A stretch of DNA of 36,564 nt from Flavobacterium sp. (GTDB taxonomy: Bacteria; Bacteroidota; Bacteroidia; Flavobacteriales; Flavobacteriaceae): contig JADKHM010000011.1 in assembly GCA_016721735.1 (NCBI GenBank), positions 1 through 36,564 on the forward strand, given 5' to 3'. The notes beneath the pieces are model-generated. The model made no database searches, was not told the origin of the DNA, and saw nothing but the letters and a program-made list of their open reading frames with translations. The position numbers were made by a program, and so were the translations under genes. This document shows positions 9,202 through 17,340 of the stretch, in pieces (position 1 is the stretch's first letter; every line of letters begins with the position of its first letter).

Positions 9202-10413
9202 CTAACAGGTTCTTTGTGCCTCGAGCCAAGTTTTACTTGCCAGATTGCGTTGGATGGTTTGCCATTCACCATGGGCAGTCACTAAGGTGCCACGCGTAGA
9301 TTTGGGTTTGGTAAAGTCCTTTTGAAACCAATTGCCTTTTCTCTTGTTCATGGGTAATGCCGCTTGTGCTGGTGGACAGATAAATTCCGCGACAGCTTCG
9401 CCAATGGTTTTCATAAGTGGAAATTTCGTGACGTCCGCCATATCGATATTGGATAGGACCTGATCGTCGAGTTCATGTAGCGTATCTGCTTCCACTTCAG
9501 GGATGTGCACTATGTTTTTGTTGGGCAATAATCTAATAGCTTTGGTGTCTAATGATAGTTGGTAACGGCGTAGGTCGAGACCTTTTACCAATCCGCTTCG
9601 GAGCATATCTATTTGCATTTCGGAGGCATCTTTGCTGGTTTCGTCCATGACATAGTTCAACCAAAATAATGCATCAGGCCCTTTAGGTTCATTGGTTTCT
9701 TTTGGGTCGATAAAACGAAGTGTCGTTGCCGTACCGAAGCTAAACACGACCAATTTGTTCGCGTCGTACTTGTTTTTTCCGGTGTAGGTTAACGCTTCTA
9801 AGACCGCTGCCATGGTGGGATTATTGTACGTCGTGGTTCCGCCATCAACAAAACGCTCTAAAGGCGAGAAATAGGTTGGTGCCGACATGGTCGTTTCCAT
9901 CACTGCGCGCAGCAAGGCGGTTTTATAAGTACCATCGGCAACGCCATTGTTATTGATACAGGTAAAGAAAGTTTCTTCCCCAGCGGCTAGATCTTTGGCG
10001 GTGAACATGCAGTCGAGTTGGTTGGCGAGGCTTAGTTCTTCAAGTGTACTATCGCCAATAATTTGTTTGAGCAGGTTGCGGTAGTTTTTCTTATCAAACG
10101 CAGGTGGATTGTAATACCGATTGGCGAGGAAATTCCTTTTGGTGAAAACGCGCGAGACCAAGTTCATGTAGTATTCTTCAATTTTATTCGCATCATTTTT
10201 CTTCAAGATCAATCCTGCAATAATAGCTCCAGTGGACGTTCCCGCTACCATATCGCACCATTCGTAACATGGGCTGCCAGCGATTTCTTCTAACTTTTTG
10301 AGTAATTGCACGGTGAAGATGCCACGCATGCCGCCACCGTCGATGCTGATGATTACTTTTTTTCCTGGGGGGATGCCTAGGTTGGTGTAGGCGGTTTGTT
10401 TTTTTGTTGGCAT
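9202..10413 (-). CDS. Patatin-like phospholipase
   Basis: The 403-residue protein is a typical patatin lipid acyl hydrolase. The oxyanion loop GGGMRG is at 26-31, the nucleophile elbow GTSTG at 58-62 (Ser60) and the catalytic Asp in DGG at 190-192 (Asp190). It resembles cytosolic plant/bacterial patatins in length and lacks a signal peptide, surface tail or pore domain. The expected activity is release of fatty acids from phospholipids. A TM-free patatin beside a GH19 muramidase and two peptidases fits a toxin or effector group. The family also provides CBASS effectors (CapV), but no nucleotidyltransferase is present nearby. The N-terminal leader is A-rich with no Shine-Dalgarno. The gene is intact, with both catalytic residues in place. 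Confidence 0.92.
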   Translation of the reverse strand: MPTKKQTAYTNLGIPPGKKVIISIDGGGMRGIFTVQLLKKLEEIAGSPCYEWCDMVAGTSTGAIIAGLILKKNDANKIEEYYMNLVSRVFTKRNFLANRYYNPPAFDKKNYRNLLKQIIGDSTLEELSLANQLDCMFTAKDLAAGEETFFTCINNNGVADGTYKTALLRAVMETTMSAPTYFSPLERFVDGGTTTYNNPTMAAVLEALTYTGKNKYDANKLVVFSFGTATTLRFIDPKETNEPKGPDALFWLNYVMDETSKDASEMQIDMLRSGLVKGLDLRRYQLSLDTKAIRLLPNKNIVHIPEVEADTLHELDDQVLSNIDMADVTKFPLMKTIGEAVAEFICPPAQAALPMNKRKGNWFQKDFTKPKSTRGTLVTAHGEWQTIQRNLASKTWLEAQRTC

Positions 10414-10489
10414 GGTATGACCGATTTACTGATATGATTGATTCGTTATCTATAGTTTGGCGAAAAGTGTTAGAATTTGCAAAGCGTGT

Positions 10490-11465
10490 TTACTTGAATT
10501 CTGTCTTGTTTTGCTCAAAGAAATCTTTTATTTTTTGTTCGTCTGGATATCCTTGGTCCGAAAACCACTTTAAGATTCTAATTTTAATATTTTCTTGAGT
10601 GTAAGGTTTGGCTGTGTCAAATGAACTTGAATTTGGAAGCACACAAATCATTATGTCTTTGCCTGTAGCAATATTATATGTGTCTGCCCTTGTTTTGGGA
10701 TAAGAAGTTGTTCCTATAAGTTTCATATTTAGAATAACTGATCCTTCACCTAAATTTTCTGGTGGGCCTGTATCTCCTATTATGGAATACACAAGGTTGT
10801 GATTTGTCATATTATATGCTAAAACTAAGTCTCCAACTTTTGCTCCATATGTTTTGACTATGTTTTTTCCGCCAGCCAAGACCAACATTGGAACTTCAAA
10901 AGGGTCAACCTGATTGTTACATTCGCATTCCCCCAAATTGGTATTTAACCCATTTTTCAATGCTGTCGCTGAAGCAAAATAACCTTTATATTTACCAGTT
11001 GTAAGCACACATGGTTTTCCGTTTGAGTCAGCAATTAATACATTTTGCCAATTTATCTTGTATCCAACAGGTATAGTATCGTATTTTGAATCTCTAAATT
11101 TTTCAAAAACTCTGTATGCTTCTGATCTCATTTTTTTTTTTCATTTTTTGAGAACGAGTTAGGCTTTTAGGATTACTAATTCGTATCTTATCACTTAAGC
11201 GATAGATAGAAACAGCGTTTAAGATTGTATTTAACGCTATTGAATTTCCTCTTAAATCAAATGGATGATAAGAAATTGGAATTCCATCAGTATTAACTTG
11301 AAGGTTTGTTTTGAATAAAATGAGATTTTTGTTTGCTTTGTCCTGATATAGAATCACTTTTTTCTTTTGTGGAATAAAGGTTCCTGACTCTTTTATGCTA
11401 AATGACTGAGTGTATCCATGATTGAACACCATGGCAAATACAATAACTACAATTGATTTTTTCAT
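10490..11465 (-). CDS. GH75 chitosanase-like protein, split by an A11 tract
   Basis: Two open frames read as one protein of about 324 residues. The N-terminal part has a signal peptide (MKKSIVVIVFAMVFNHGYTQ) and KTNLQVNTDGIPISYHPFDL, matching the start of fungal/bacterial GH75 chitosanases. The second part has VLAGGKNIVKTYGAKVGDLV and GDTGPPENLGEGSVILNMKL, which hold the family's paired catalytic Asp and Glu (D and E of GDTG..GEGS). The join is an uninterrupted A11 tract on the coding strand (11131-11141); loss of one A restores the frame. It may be an assembly error, a disabled gene or a slippage switch. The product would be exported and attack chitosan or related GlcN polymers. It sits directly upstream of patatin. 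Confidence 0.75.
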
Positions 11466-11558
11466 ATTTATAAATTAGATTGCTTTTAATGCTTTACTAA
11501 ATGCTTACCTCCTTGCGATTTGCGGAATAGATTATATGTGCCCATATAAAGCTTTATG

Positions 11559-13312
11559 CTATTTTAATGTTTTTACCCTAGATTTTTGTTTGCTCGTCAG
11601 GTTATAGGATAGTCCAAAGAAGAATCCAATTTTATATTGCTCACTGGTTAGATCTGTAACTTGGATTTGTTCGTCAACGATTCTATTGTCTTTATAAATC
11701 TCTTTTATTTGATTGACTTTCTTAAATGCTGGACCAACAGTGAATACAATTTTTTCTCTTTTTCCAATCAGTAAACTTACGCCGGGAAAAAATGAGTTAA
11801 AATTCAAATCCGTGACATTAATCGAGACACCAAGAGTAAAGCCAAAAGCGAACATGTTGTTGGTTCTGAAACTAGTATGCAGCATTCCTGCAACAGTAGG
11901 TGTAAACTGAGAGGAATTATTCTCGATGATTTTATACTTATTATCGTCTGTTTTTTGAATTTCATATTCTTGATTTTTGATTCCAAAATCAAAAACAGGC
12001 CCCACACTAACATCCCATCTAACGCCATTTCGAACATATTCCATATAGGTAAAATCCCTATCGTTTTCTCTGATCATTGACGAGCCTAATGATCTACTTT
12101 GCTTAATTTTGACTTTGAATTCTACGTAGTCTTCAAGTGGTTGTACTGGGTCGGAAACAATTGTAAAGGCTTTTTCTGTCGACAGAACACTATCTATAAT
12201 CTCAACATTGTTTAGTCTTTTTCGTAAATCAGTAATGTCTACTTTGCTATAGGTGACCTCTACATCTTTTTTCATAATGTCAAACTTTGCCTTCACCAGT
12301 TTTGCATAATTGGGATCTTCTTTATTTATCTCAAGAAAGAACATATCATTAAAAAGGTCGTTGTACCTTGCAATAAAATGTGAATATTTGTTATCAAATT
12401 CAGTGATTTGCGAATAGTAATCGGAACGTTTTTTCGCTTTTAGAATTGAACAAATTGAGTCAGATTCGCTGAGGTAGATAACTCTAGTAAGGTTTGGGTT
12501 AATGACATAATCAATATAATTTGAGTAAGCAGAATTTATTCTATTGATTTCAACAAGTTCTTTTTGAAATTAACATAGCTTGTGTTTAAACTATCGACCA
12601 TATTTCTAAATCTACTGAGGCTTTCATTAACTTGGTCTAAACTCTTTTGGATCTCTTCGCGTTCATTTTTGAGTTGGGAAATATCACCCTCAATATCTGA
12701 GTTTTTGACAGTTAGATTTGCAATCTTCGTCGAGAGTTGTGAAGATACTTTACTATGTTTTTCAGTAATTTTTTCAACTGTATTTGGAGGTACGACTTTC
12801 TTTAAATCTTCAGAAAGTTTATTCGTGTCGAGATTCAAATCATAATTTAGTTTCGTAATGAGAAAATCATTGTTATTTTTAGTACTTATTAGTTCGTTTA
12901 TTTTTTTGTTTTTTGCCGCTAGTTCTTTCGATAGCTCACTTGTCTTTGAATTATTCTTCGCGCTGTTATCACTAATTTCTTTAAGTTTACTGTAATTATC
13001 TATATCAACGGGCAACTCAATCGTTGGCTTAATTTCTTCCGCTGGTTTAACCTCCGCCAAAATACTTTTAATTTGCTCTTCCTTTGGGTCTAAGAAATCG
13101 TCATTAATTTTCACGTCATTTGACGTGATTTGGACGCTATTTGCAATCTTATTAATATTTATTATTTTCAGTGCAACAGGTTGTTTGTGTTTTGGCTTCA
13201 ACTCATTGTTATTATATACTTGCTTTTCAAAATCATATTCTGCAACTAATGTTTGCCCAAATGCACAATCAATCGCAAATAATCCAACCACAGTCATAAA
13301 GATTTTTCTCAT
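11559..13312 (-). CDS. Envelope protein: signal peptide, long coiled coil, C-terminal beta-barrel (one frameshift)
   Basis: Two open frames join at 12561-12565 (T run, +1 base expected) into about 585 residues; the second frame continues coherently from LVEINRINSAYSNYIDYV. Layout: signal peptide (MRKIFMTVVGLFAIDCAFGQ), a polar region, then heptad-rich coiled coil at about 115-250 (ELSKELAAKNKKINELISTK, SQLKNEREEIQKSLDQVNES). After a linker, the last 190 residues alternate like an outer-membrane beta-barrel (VSVGPVFDFGI, FAFGFTLGVSINVTDLN, FFPGVSLLIGKRE, KIGFFFGLSYNLTS). It would span the periplasm from an outer-membrane barrel, an arrangement I do not recognise as a named family. It might anchor or deliver the neighbouring hydrolases, which is inference. 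Confidence 0.65.
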
Positions 13313-13403
13313 GCTAATTATCTTTAAAATCCTACCTACTCTAAATTCTCTTTTCGGCTTCCGAGCTTATCTTATTTGTTAAATTAACTTGCGCTTTTCT
13401 TTA

Positions 13404-13808
13404 TTACATATTCCGCTCCACCAACCCCACACAATCCGCCACGCTCTGGCAATCTTTGATTTCTTTGATGCTGATTTTTTTCTCTGGCTGATACTGTTGT
13501 AGTAAGGCGTTTAGTTTTAAGAACAACAGTTTGTATTGGGCTTCTTTGAATAGCAAATGGGTTTTTAAATTTAATTTGTCCGATAGTTCCGCGCTGTGCG
13601 TATGGTAATCACCGGCGAGGTGCAATAGGATGGTTTTGACCCTGTCTTTGGGGCTTTCTTTTTCGTTGTTGGGTTGGATGGCGCATACGAGGAACTGCGA
13701 AGGGAGCAACCCTTCGATGGTGAATAAGTCATGTTGTTGTTCTACTAATTGGAGTTGTTTGATCATTTTTTGTAAATCGGTGGGTTGAATGGTCAATAGG
13801 TATGGCAT
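13404..13808 (-). CDS. Small cytosolic helical protein of unknown function
   Basis: 134 residues, no signal peptide or membrane segment, predominantly helical with many Leu, Gln and Lys (TDLQKMIKQLQLVEQQHDLF, YKLLFLKLNALLQQYQPEK). The C-terminal ISIKEIKDCQSVADCVGLVE faintly resembles the last helix of acyl-carrier-like or adaptor domains, too weak to name. It lies between the coiled-coil/barrel gene and the holin-like gene in the same direction. The size and position would fit an immunity or chaperone protein, but nothing in the sequence proves this. Confidence 0.65.
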   Translation of the reverse strand: MPYLLTIQPTDLQKMIKQLQLVEQQHDLFTIEGLLPSQFLVCAIQPNNEKESPKDRVKTILLHLAGDYHTHSAELSDKLNLKTHLLFKEAQYKLLFLKLNALLQQYQPEKKISIKEIKDCQSVADCVGLVERNM

Positions 13809-13835
13809 TGTATGGTATTTATTTGGTTTTTAGGA

Positions 13836-14334
13836 TTAGTGTAATGTATGGCTATTGGCACCGGTAAATCGGTGACTTATCATCATAAATTGCAGTGTAT
13901 GGGCTTGTAAAATCGATCTAGGAGGCAAATTGACGTTGTCGGAGCGGCGCAGAAGAAAGTCGCTGATTGGCTGGTTTGTGATGGCTATGTAGGCGTCGTG
14001 TTTTTTGTTTTTTTGCAAGGTAGGTAGCGCCGATTTCGATGCCGTAGGTGATAACGTAACCCGTGGCGATCAGTGTTATGATTCGTGGGAGCGTATAGGC
14101 TTGAAAGACCGAATTGGTGGCGAGTGTTAGCAGCATGCCTACTGCAAATCCAACAAAAATACCCCCTAGTTTGAAGCTGGGATGGGATTCGTCCGTGGCT
14201 TTCACTAAGGGGTGTTTGCTTAAGTTTAATTGAAATAATCCAATGCCAATGCGCAATGCTTGCCCTATTGCACCCAAAATACCACTAATGAGTACGGCGT
14301 AGATAGCATCACAATTATTGCAGAAGTAGTCCAT
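13836..14334 (-). CDS. Holin-like small membrane protein, probably with a C-terminal frameshift
   Basis: First gene of the minus-strand hydrolase run. The N-terminal 110 residues have hydrophobic segments at about 10-32 (IYAVLISGILGAIGQALRIG), 56-76 (LGGIFVGFAVGMLLTLAT) and 82-106 (YTLPRIITLIATGYVITYGI), a holin-like arrangement. After ATYLAKK the given frame ends in a Ser/Arg/His-rich stretch at 13918. One extra base in the T7 run at 14008-14014 gives NKKHDAYIAITNQPISDFLL, ending at 13836, which looks more like real protein. I therefore give the longer extent. It probably forms or regulates a membrane lesion, inferred from shape and neighbours only. Confidence 0.55.
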
Positions 14335-14418
14335 TGGTATTGGATTTAAACTTTTGTTAAAATTATATCCATATTTTGTAAGTAGCTAGAGGTAAAACCA
14401 CTACAGCAAAGGTTTTTT

Positions 14419-14471
14419 CCTAGGGTTTTCCTCGAGGGTTTTCCTGGAAAACCCCGAGGAAAACCGCTAGG
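14419..14471. promoter_or_regulatory. Long near-perfect hairpin in the leader of the signalling operon
   Basis: CCTAGGGTTTTCCTCGAGGG and its partner CCCCGAGGAAAACCGCTAGG form a stem of roughly 24 bp with a few mismatches and a very short loop near 14444-14447. Within each arm GGTTTTCCTCG and GGGTTTTCC are also similar to each other. It lies 65 bp before the lipoprotein start codon, with no T-run directly after, so it may act as an attenuator, an mRNA stabiliser or a dual terminator for both divergent units. Confidence 0.6.
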
Positions 14472-14535
14472 GATTGTTGTGTTTTTTTATAATCTTTATC
14501 GGGTGAATTAATACTTATTTTTAAAAACTGCTGTT

Positions 14536-15105
14536 ATGAAAAAAATTATCGGATTATTTGTTGTTATTTTAGCTTTGCACGGATGTAAGAAAAATCAACC
14601 CACTACAGCGCCTTTGCCGTTGGTTTCGCCTCCTGATTGTATTACGCTTTCAGATTACGATCATTTGACGAACAATAAAGATCGTGCGGCTTGGTTGGTG
14701 GCTCAAGGAAGTATGGTTTGCGATTCGATTTTGTATGCTCGAGAAGTCGTACATGAAGTAGCGGCTGAAGAAGTAAGTGTATCTTCGAGTGCCACAGCAT
14801 ATATGATGACCTGGGGAGACATAAAAGATTTAGTGGGAAGCAATGTTTACGGAAAATATGTCGGTTTTAAAGTAGAGCCCAATGGCGATGTTTCCAAATT
14901 GCTTTTGGTTCCTGGCTACGTCGAAAATGGCAATACGTACTCGGTTCCTTTATTTAGAAGTATTGCTTTGAAATATGATTTTGCGGATGATACTGAACTC
15001 GAGTTTGTTCCCGCCACTGTGAAAGATGAACTGAAAATTGTAATTCGATTTAAGGATAAAGGCGGGGTTGATGTGTATTATGATTTTTACACTGATCCGA
15101 TATAG
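14536..15105 (+). CDS. Lipoprotein of unknown function, first gene of a signalling operon
   Basis: 189 residues with a lipoprotein signal peptide ending in the lipobox LHGC at about 14-17. The mature domain begins with a Pro-rich linker (NQPTTAPLPLVSPPDC) and then a mixed alpha/beta domain with several strands (KYVGFKVEPNGDVSKLLLVP, ELKIVIRFKDKGGVDVYYDF). No family is recognised. The end is 12 bp from the next gene, and four genes run in one direction to the response regulator, so it is probably a periplasmic input or output of that pathway. The long hairpin upstream may regulate it. Confidence 0.75.
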   Translation: MKKIIGLFVVILALHGCKKNQPTTAPLPLVSPPDCITLSDYDHLTNNKDRAAWLVAQGSMVCDSILYAREVVHEVAAEEVSVSSSATAYMMTWGDIKDLVGSNVYGKYVGFKVEPNGDVSKLLLVPGYVENGNTYSVPLFRSIALKYDFADDTELEFVPATVKDELKIVIRFKDKGGVDVYYDFYTDPI

Positions 15106-15117
15106 GTGTACCTTTAA

Positions 15118-15777
15118 ATGCTCGTTATGCTAAATAATCTAATGGATTGCATAGGTTTTCTTCACTATTTGTTGTTATTTACTATTGTATTTGCAATTTA
15201 TGGACTTAGTTGGAAAATTCGTACGCACCGGTATGTACTTCTAATCTTAGGTACGTTCTTAATTAATGAAACGATAAGTATTATTTGCAATTACTTTCAT
15301 CTAACATTTAGAATTAATTTTAGTATTACGACATTAATTCATGATGTCTTATGGTTGCTTATCTTAAGAAAATCAGTCTCGTTTCCAAAAGTACTAGTCG
15401 GCCTCTTAATTGCATTCACGACTTTTTGTTTTTGCGACTTATTTTTTATAGAAGGCTGGGCGATTTTTAATTGCTATAGTTTTATCTTGGGCGCTTTTTT
15501 ATATTTAATAATGTTTCTTATTGAAAGCTTTTACCAATTAAGAAAAGAGAATTTCTCATTTTTCTTTTCCAATCAGTTTATTTTGCTGATGACTCCCGTA
15601 TTGTTTTTTATTGGATTAACTTTTATGTTTGGATTTAGAAGTAAAGCAATTAATGCAACAGTTTTTTTTGAAAAATTTCAATTATACCAAACGATTATTA
15701 TTTTAGTCAATTTGGTGTACTATATTCTACTAAACATCTATATTTATCGAGAAAAAAAGAAGCTATATGAATTTTGA
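15118..15777 (+). CDS. Polytopic membrane protein, probable sensor partner of the histidine kinase
   Basis: 219 residues, about seven hydrophobic helices (for example LHYLLLFTIVFAIYGLSW, YVLLILGTFLINETISI, VLVGLLIAFTTFCFCDLFF, ILLMTPVLFFIGLTFMF, TIIILVNLVYYILLNIYIY). The N-terminus has no cleavable signal, and the C-terminus (YREKKKLYEF) is cytosolic and basic. Low complexity and A/T-rich codons are normal for such proteins. It overlaps the kinase start by 11 bp (stop 15775-15777, kinase ATG 15767), indicating translational coupling. The kinase has only one membrane helix and no large sensory domain, so this protein may do the sensing. Its family is unrecognised. Confidence 0.8.
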   Translation: MLVMLNNLMDCIGFLHYLLLFTIVFAIYGLSWKIRTHRYVLLILGTFLINETISIICNYFHLTFRINFSITTLIHDVLWLLILRKSVSFPKVLVGLLIAFTTFCFCDLFFIEGWAIFNCYSFILGAFLYLIMFLIESFYQLRKENFSFFFSNQFILLMTPVLFFIGLTFMFGFRSKAINATVFFEKFQLYQTIIILVNLVYYILLNIYIYREKKKLYEF

Positions 15778-16540
15778 GATTGCTTTTGGAATCCTAGTGG
15801 TATTTCTTTTGGTTTGCCTAATCATCCTCTTTTGCGGATTGTTAATCAAACTCTATATCCATAAAGTCAAGAAATATACGCAAGTGATTTATCAGAAGGA
15901 TATCGATTACCAAAAAACACTGAATACCACCATCATAGAAACGCAAGAGCAGGTGCTGAAGAACATTTCGCAAGATTTGCACGACGATGCGGGACAACAA
16001 TTGACGTTTATTAATTTTCAGTTAGAACACCTTAAATTAGACGCTCCAGAATTGGAAAAGGTCTTGATGCCGATATCAGAATCGGTTTCGCTGCTGTCGA
16101 GTTCCATTCGTGGCATTAGTCACTCGCTAAACAATCAACTGCTATTACATCACGATTTGTTGCAAGCTATTGAGTCGGAGGTAGAGCGTATGAAAAAAAT
16201 GAAATCGATAGATCTTCGCTTTTCCTGCATCGAAAACAGAAAAAAAGTATTTACTTCACAGGAACAAATCGTCGTATACCGCATTTTTCAAGAGATGATG
16301 AATAATATTCTCAAACATGCCAAAGCGACACAAGTCGACGTAACGATTGCTATTGCGCCATTTTTTACCATGACCGTGACCGATAATGGGCGAGGATTTG
16401 ATCAGACGACACCCTCTAAAAGCACTTTGGGATTGACAAATATGGTCGAACGTGCGGCGATGATTGGGTATAGTTTGGCGATTCAGTCGACTGTCAATCA
16501 AGGAACAACATTAACATTAACCGAAATAAGCGATCACTAA
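15767..16540 (+). CDS. NarX/DegS-type sensor histidine kinase
   Basis: 257 residues. One membrane helix (about 7-30), a short coiled stretch, then a HisKA_3 dimerisation domain with phosphoacceptor His72 in NISQDLHDDAGQQL, and an ATPase domain with N-box EMMNNILKHAKA, G1 DNGRGFD and G2 GLTNMVERAAMIGY. It autophosphorylates His72 and passes phosphate to the regulator encoded next. No periplasmic sensor domain fits between the start and the helix, so input probably comes from the overlapping seven-helix protein. Its stop is 3 bp before the regulator's ATG. Confidence 0.93.
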   Translation: MNFEIAFGILVVFLLVCLIILFCGLLIKLYIHKVKKYTQVIYQKDIDYQKTLNTTIIETQEQVLKNISQDLHDDAGQQLTFINFQLEHLKLDAPELEKVLMPISESVSLLSSSIRGISHSLNNQLLLHHDLLQAIESEVERMKKMKSIDLRFSCIENRKKVFTSQEQIVVYRIFQEMMNNILKHAKATQVDVTIAIAPFFTMTVTDNGRGFDQTTPSKSTLGLTNMVERAAMIGYSLAIQSTVNQGTTLTLTEISDH

Positions 16541-16543
16541 TTT

Positions 16544-17200
16544 ATGGAAACTACAACTATTGCAATTATTGATGATCATAAGATTGTTCGCCAAGGACTG
16601 AAGGAATTGCTGCAACGGTTGGGAAGCTATAACGTCATTCACGAATTTGAAGACGGGGAGGAGTTTCTCAACGCATTGCCCTTAGCAGATCCGCCACAAT
16701 TGTATATTTTGGACTATTCAATGCCCAACAAGAATGGTCTTGAAGTTTTGTCGGAATTGGAAAAACATACCGAGGAATATCGGGTCTTATTTCTGACCCA
16801 ACAATTTGATGAAGCTATTATTCATGAAGCCTATATGCTTGGTGCTAGAGGTTTTTTGCATAAAAACTGTACCGCTCAAGAATTAAAGCATGCAGTTGAC
16901 ACGATTGTGACGCAAGGTTATAATAATATTTCCGAAATCTTGAAGCACATGCGGAACCATCAAGTTAGTCCACCTGAAACCAGAAATACAATCATACTTT
17001 CCGAAAAGGAACTCGAATTCTTAACGCTGGTTTGCGCGGAAGAAGAATATACTTATGTGCAAATGGCCGAAATTATGGGTACTGCAGTCAAAACGGTTGA
17101 GAATTACCGCACCTCGTTGTTTGAACGATTTGGTATCAAGACCAAAGTCGGTTTGGTGCTGTTTTCGTTTAAATATCGCTTGACGAAGCCGTTTTTGTAA
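16544..17200 (+). CDS. NarL/FixJ-family response regulator
   Basis: 218 residues: a receiver domain at about 5-122 with acidic pocket Asp10/Asp11, phosphoacceptor Asp57 (LYILDYSMP), Thr85 (LFLT) and Lys107 (FLHKN), then a LuxR-type helix-turn-helix at about 150-210 (LSEKELEFLTLVCAEEEYTY, MAEIMGTAVKTVENYRTSLF). It is the cognate partner of the upstream kinase, forming a four-gene lipoprotein/membrane/kinase/regulator operon. Targets cannot be read from the sequence; the hairpin-led operon itself or the following sugar dehydrogenase are possible. The stop at 17200 is followed by 140 bp before the next gene. Confidence 0.95.
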   Translation: METTTIAIIDDHKIVRQGLKELLQRLGSYNVIHEFEDGEEFLNALPLADPPQLYILDYSMPNKNGLEVLSELEKHTEEYRVLFLTQQFDEAIIHEAYMLGARGFLHKNCTAQELKHAVDTIVTQGYNNISEILKHMRNHQVSPPETRNTIILSEKELEFLTLVCAEEEYTYVQMAEIMGTAVKTVENYRTSLFERFGIKTKVGLVLFSFKYRLTKPFL

Positions 17201-17262
17201 GCGATTCTCGGACTAATCATAAAAAATTGTTTACATTCGTTCTTGCTGATTTTTATGTACTT

Positions 17263-17287
17263 GCCTTTCTTATCTCTATAGAAAGGC
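17263..17287 (+). promoter_or_regulatory. Hairpin in the leader of the sugar dehydrogenase gene
   Basis: GCCTTTC (17263-17269) pairs with GAAAGGC (17281-17287) around an 11-base loop, 54 bp before the ATG at 17341. No T-run follows, so a regulatory stem is as likely as a weak terminator for the preceding operon. Confidence 0.35.
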
Positions 17288-17340
17288 GAGATTGAAAATC
17301 GAAATGGAAACTGTCAAACCAATGTAAATAATACTCCATT

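Noticed and set aside
9202..10413. Patatin as a CBASS effector (CapV)
   Set aside because: No cGAS/DncV-like nucleotidyltransferase or accessory genes next to it.
4058..14334. Prophage
   Set aside because: No terminase, capsid, portal, tail or integrase gene; only lysis-like enzymes.
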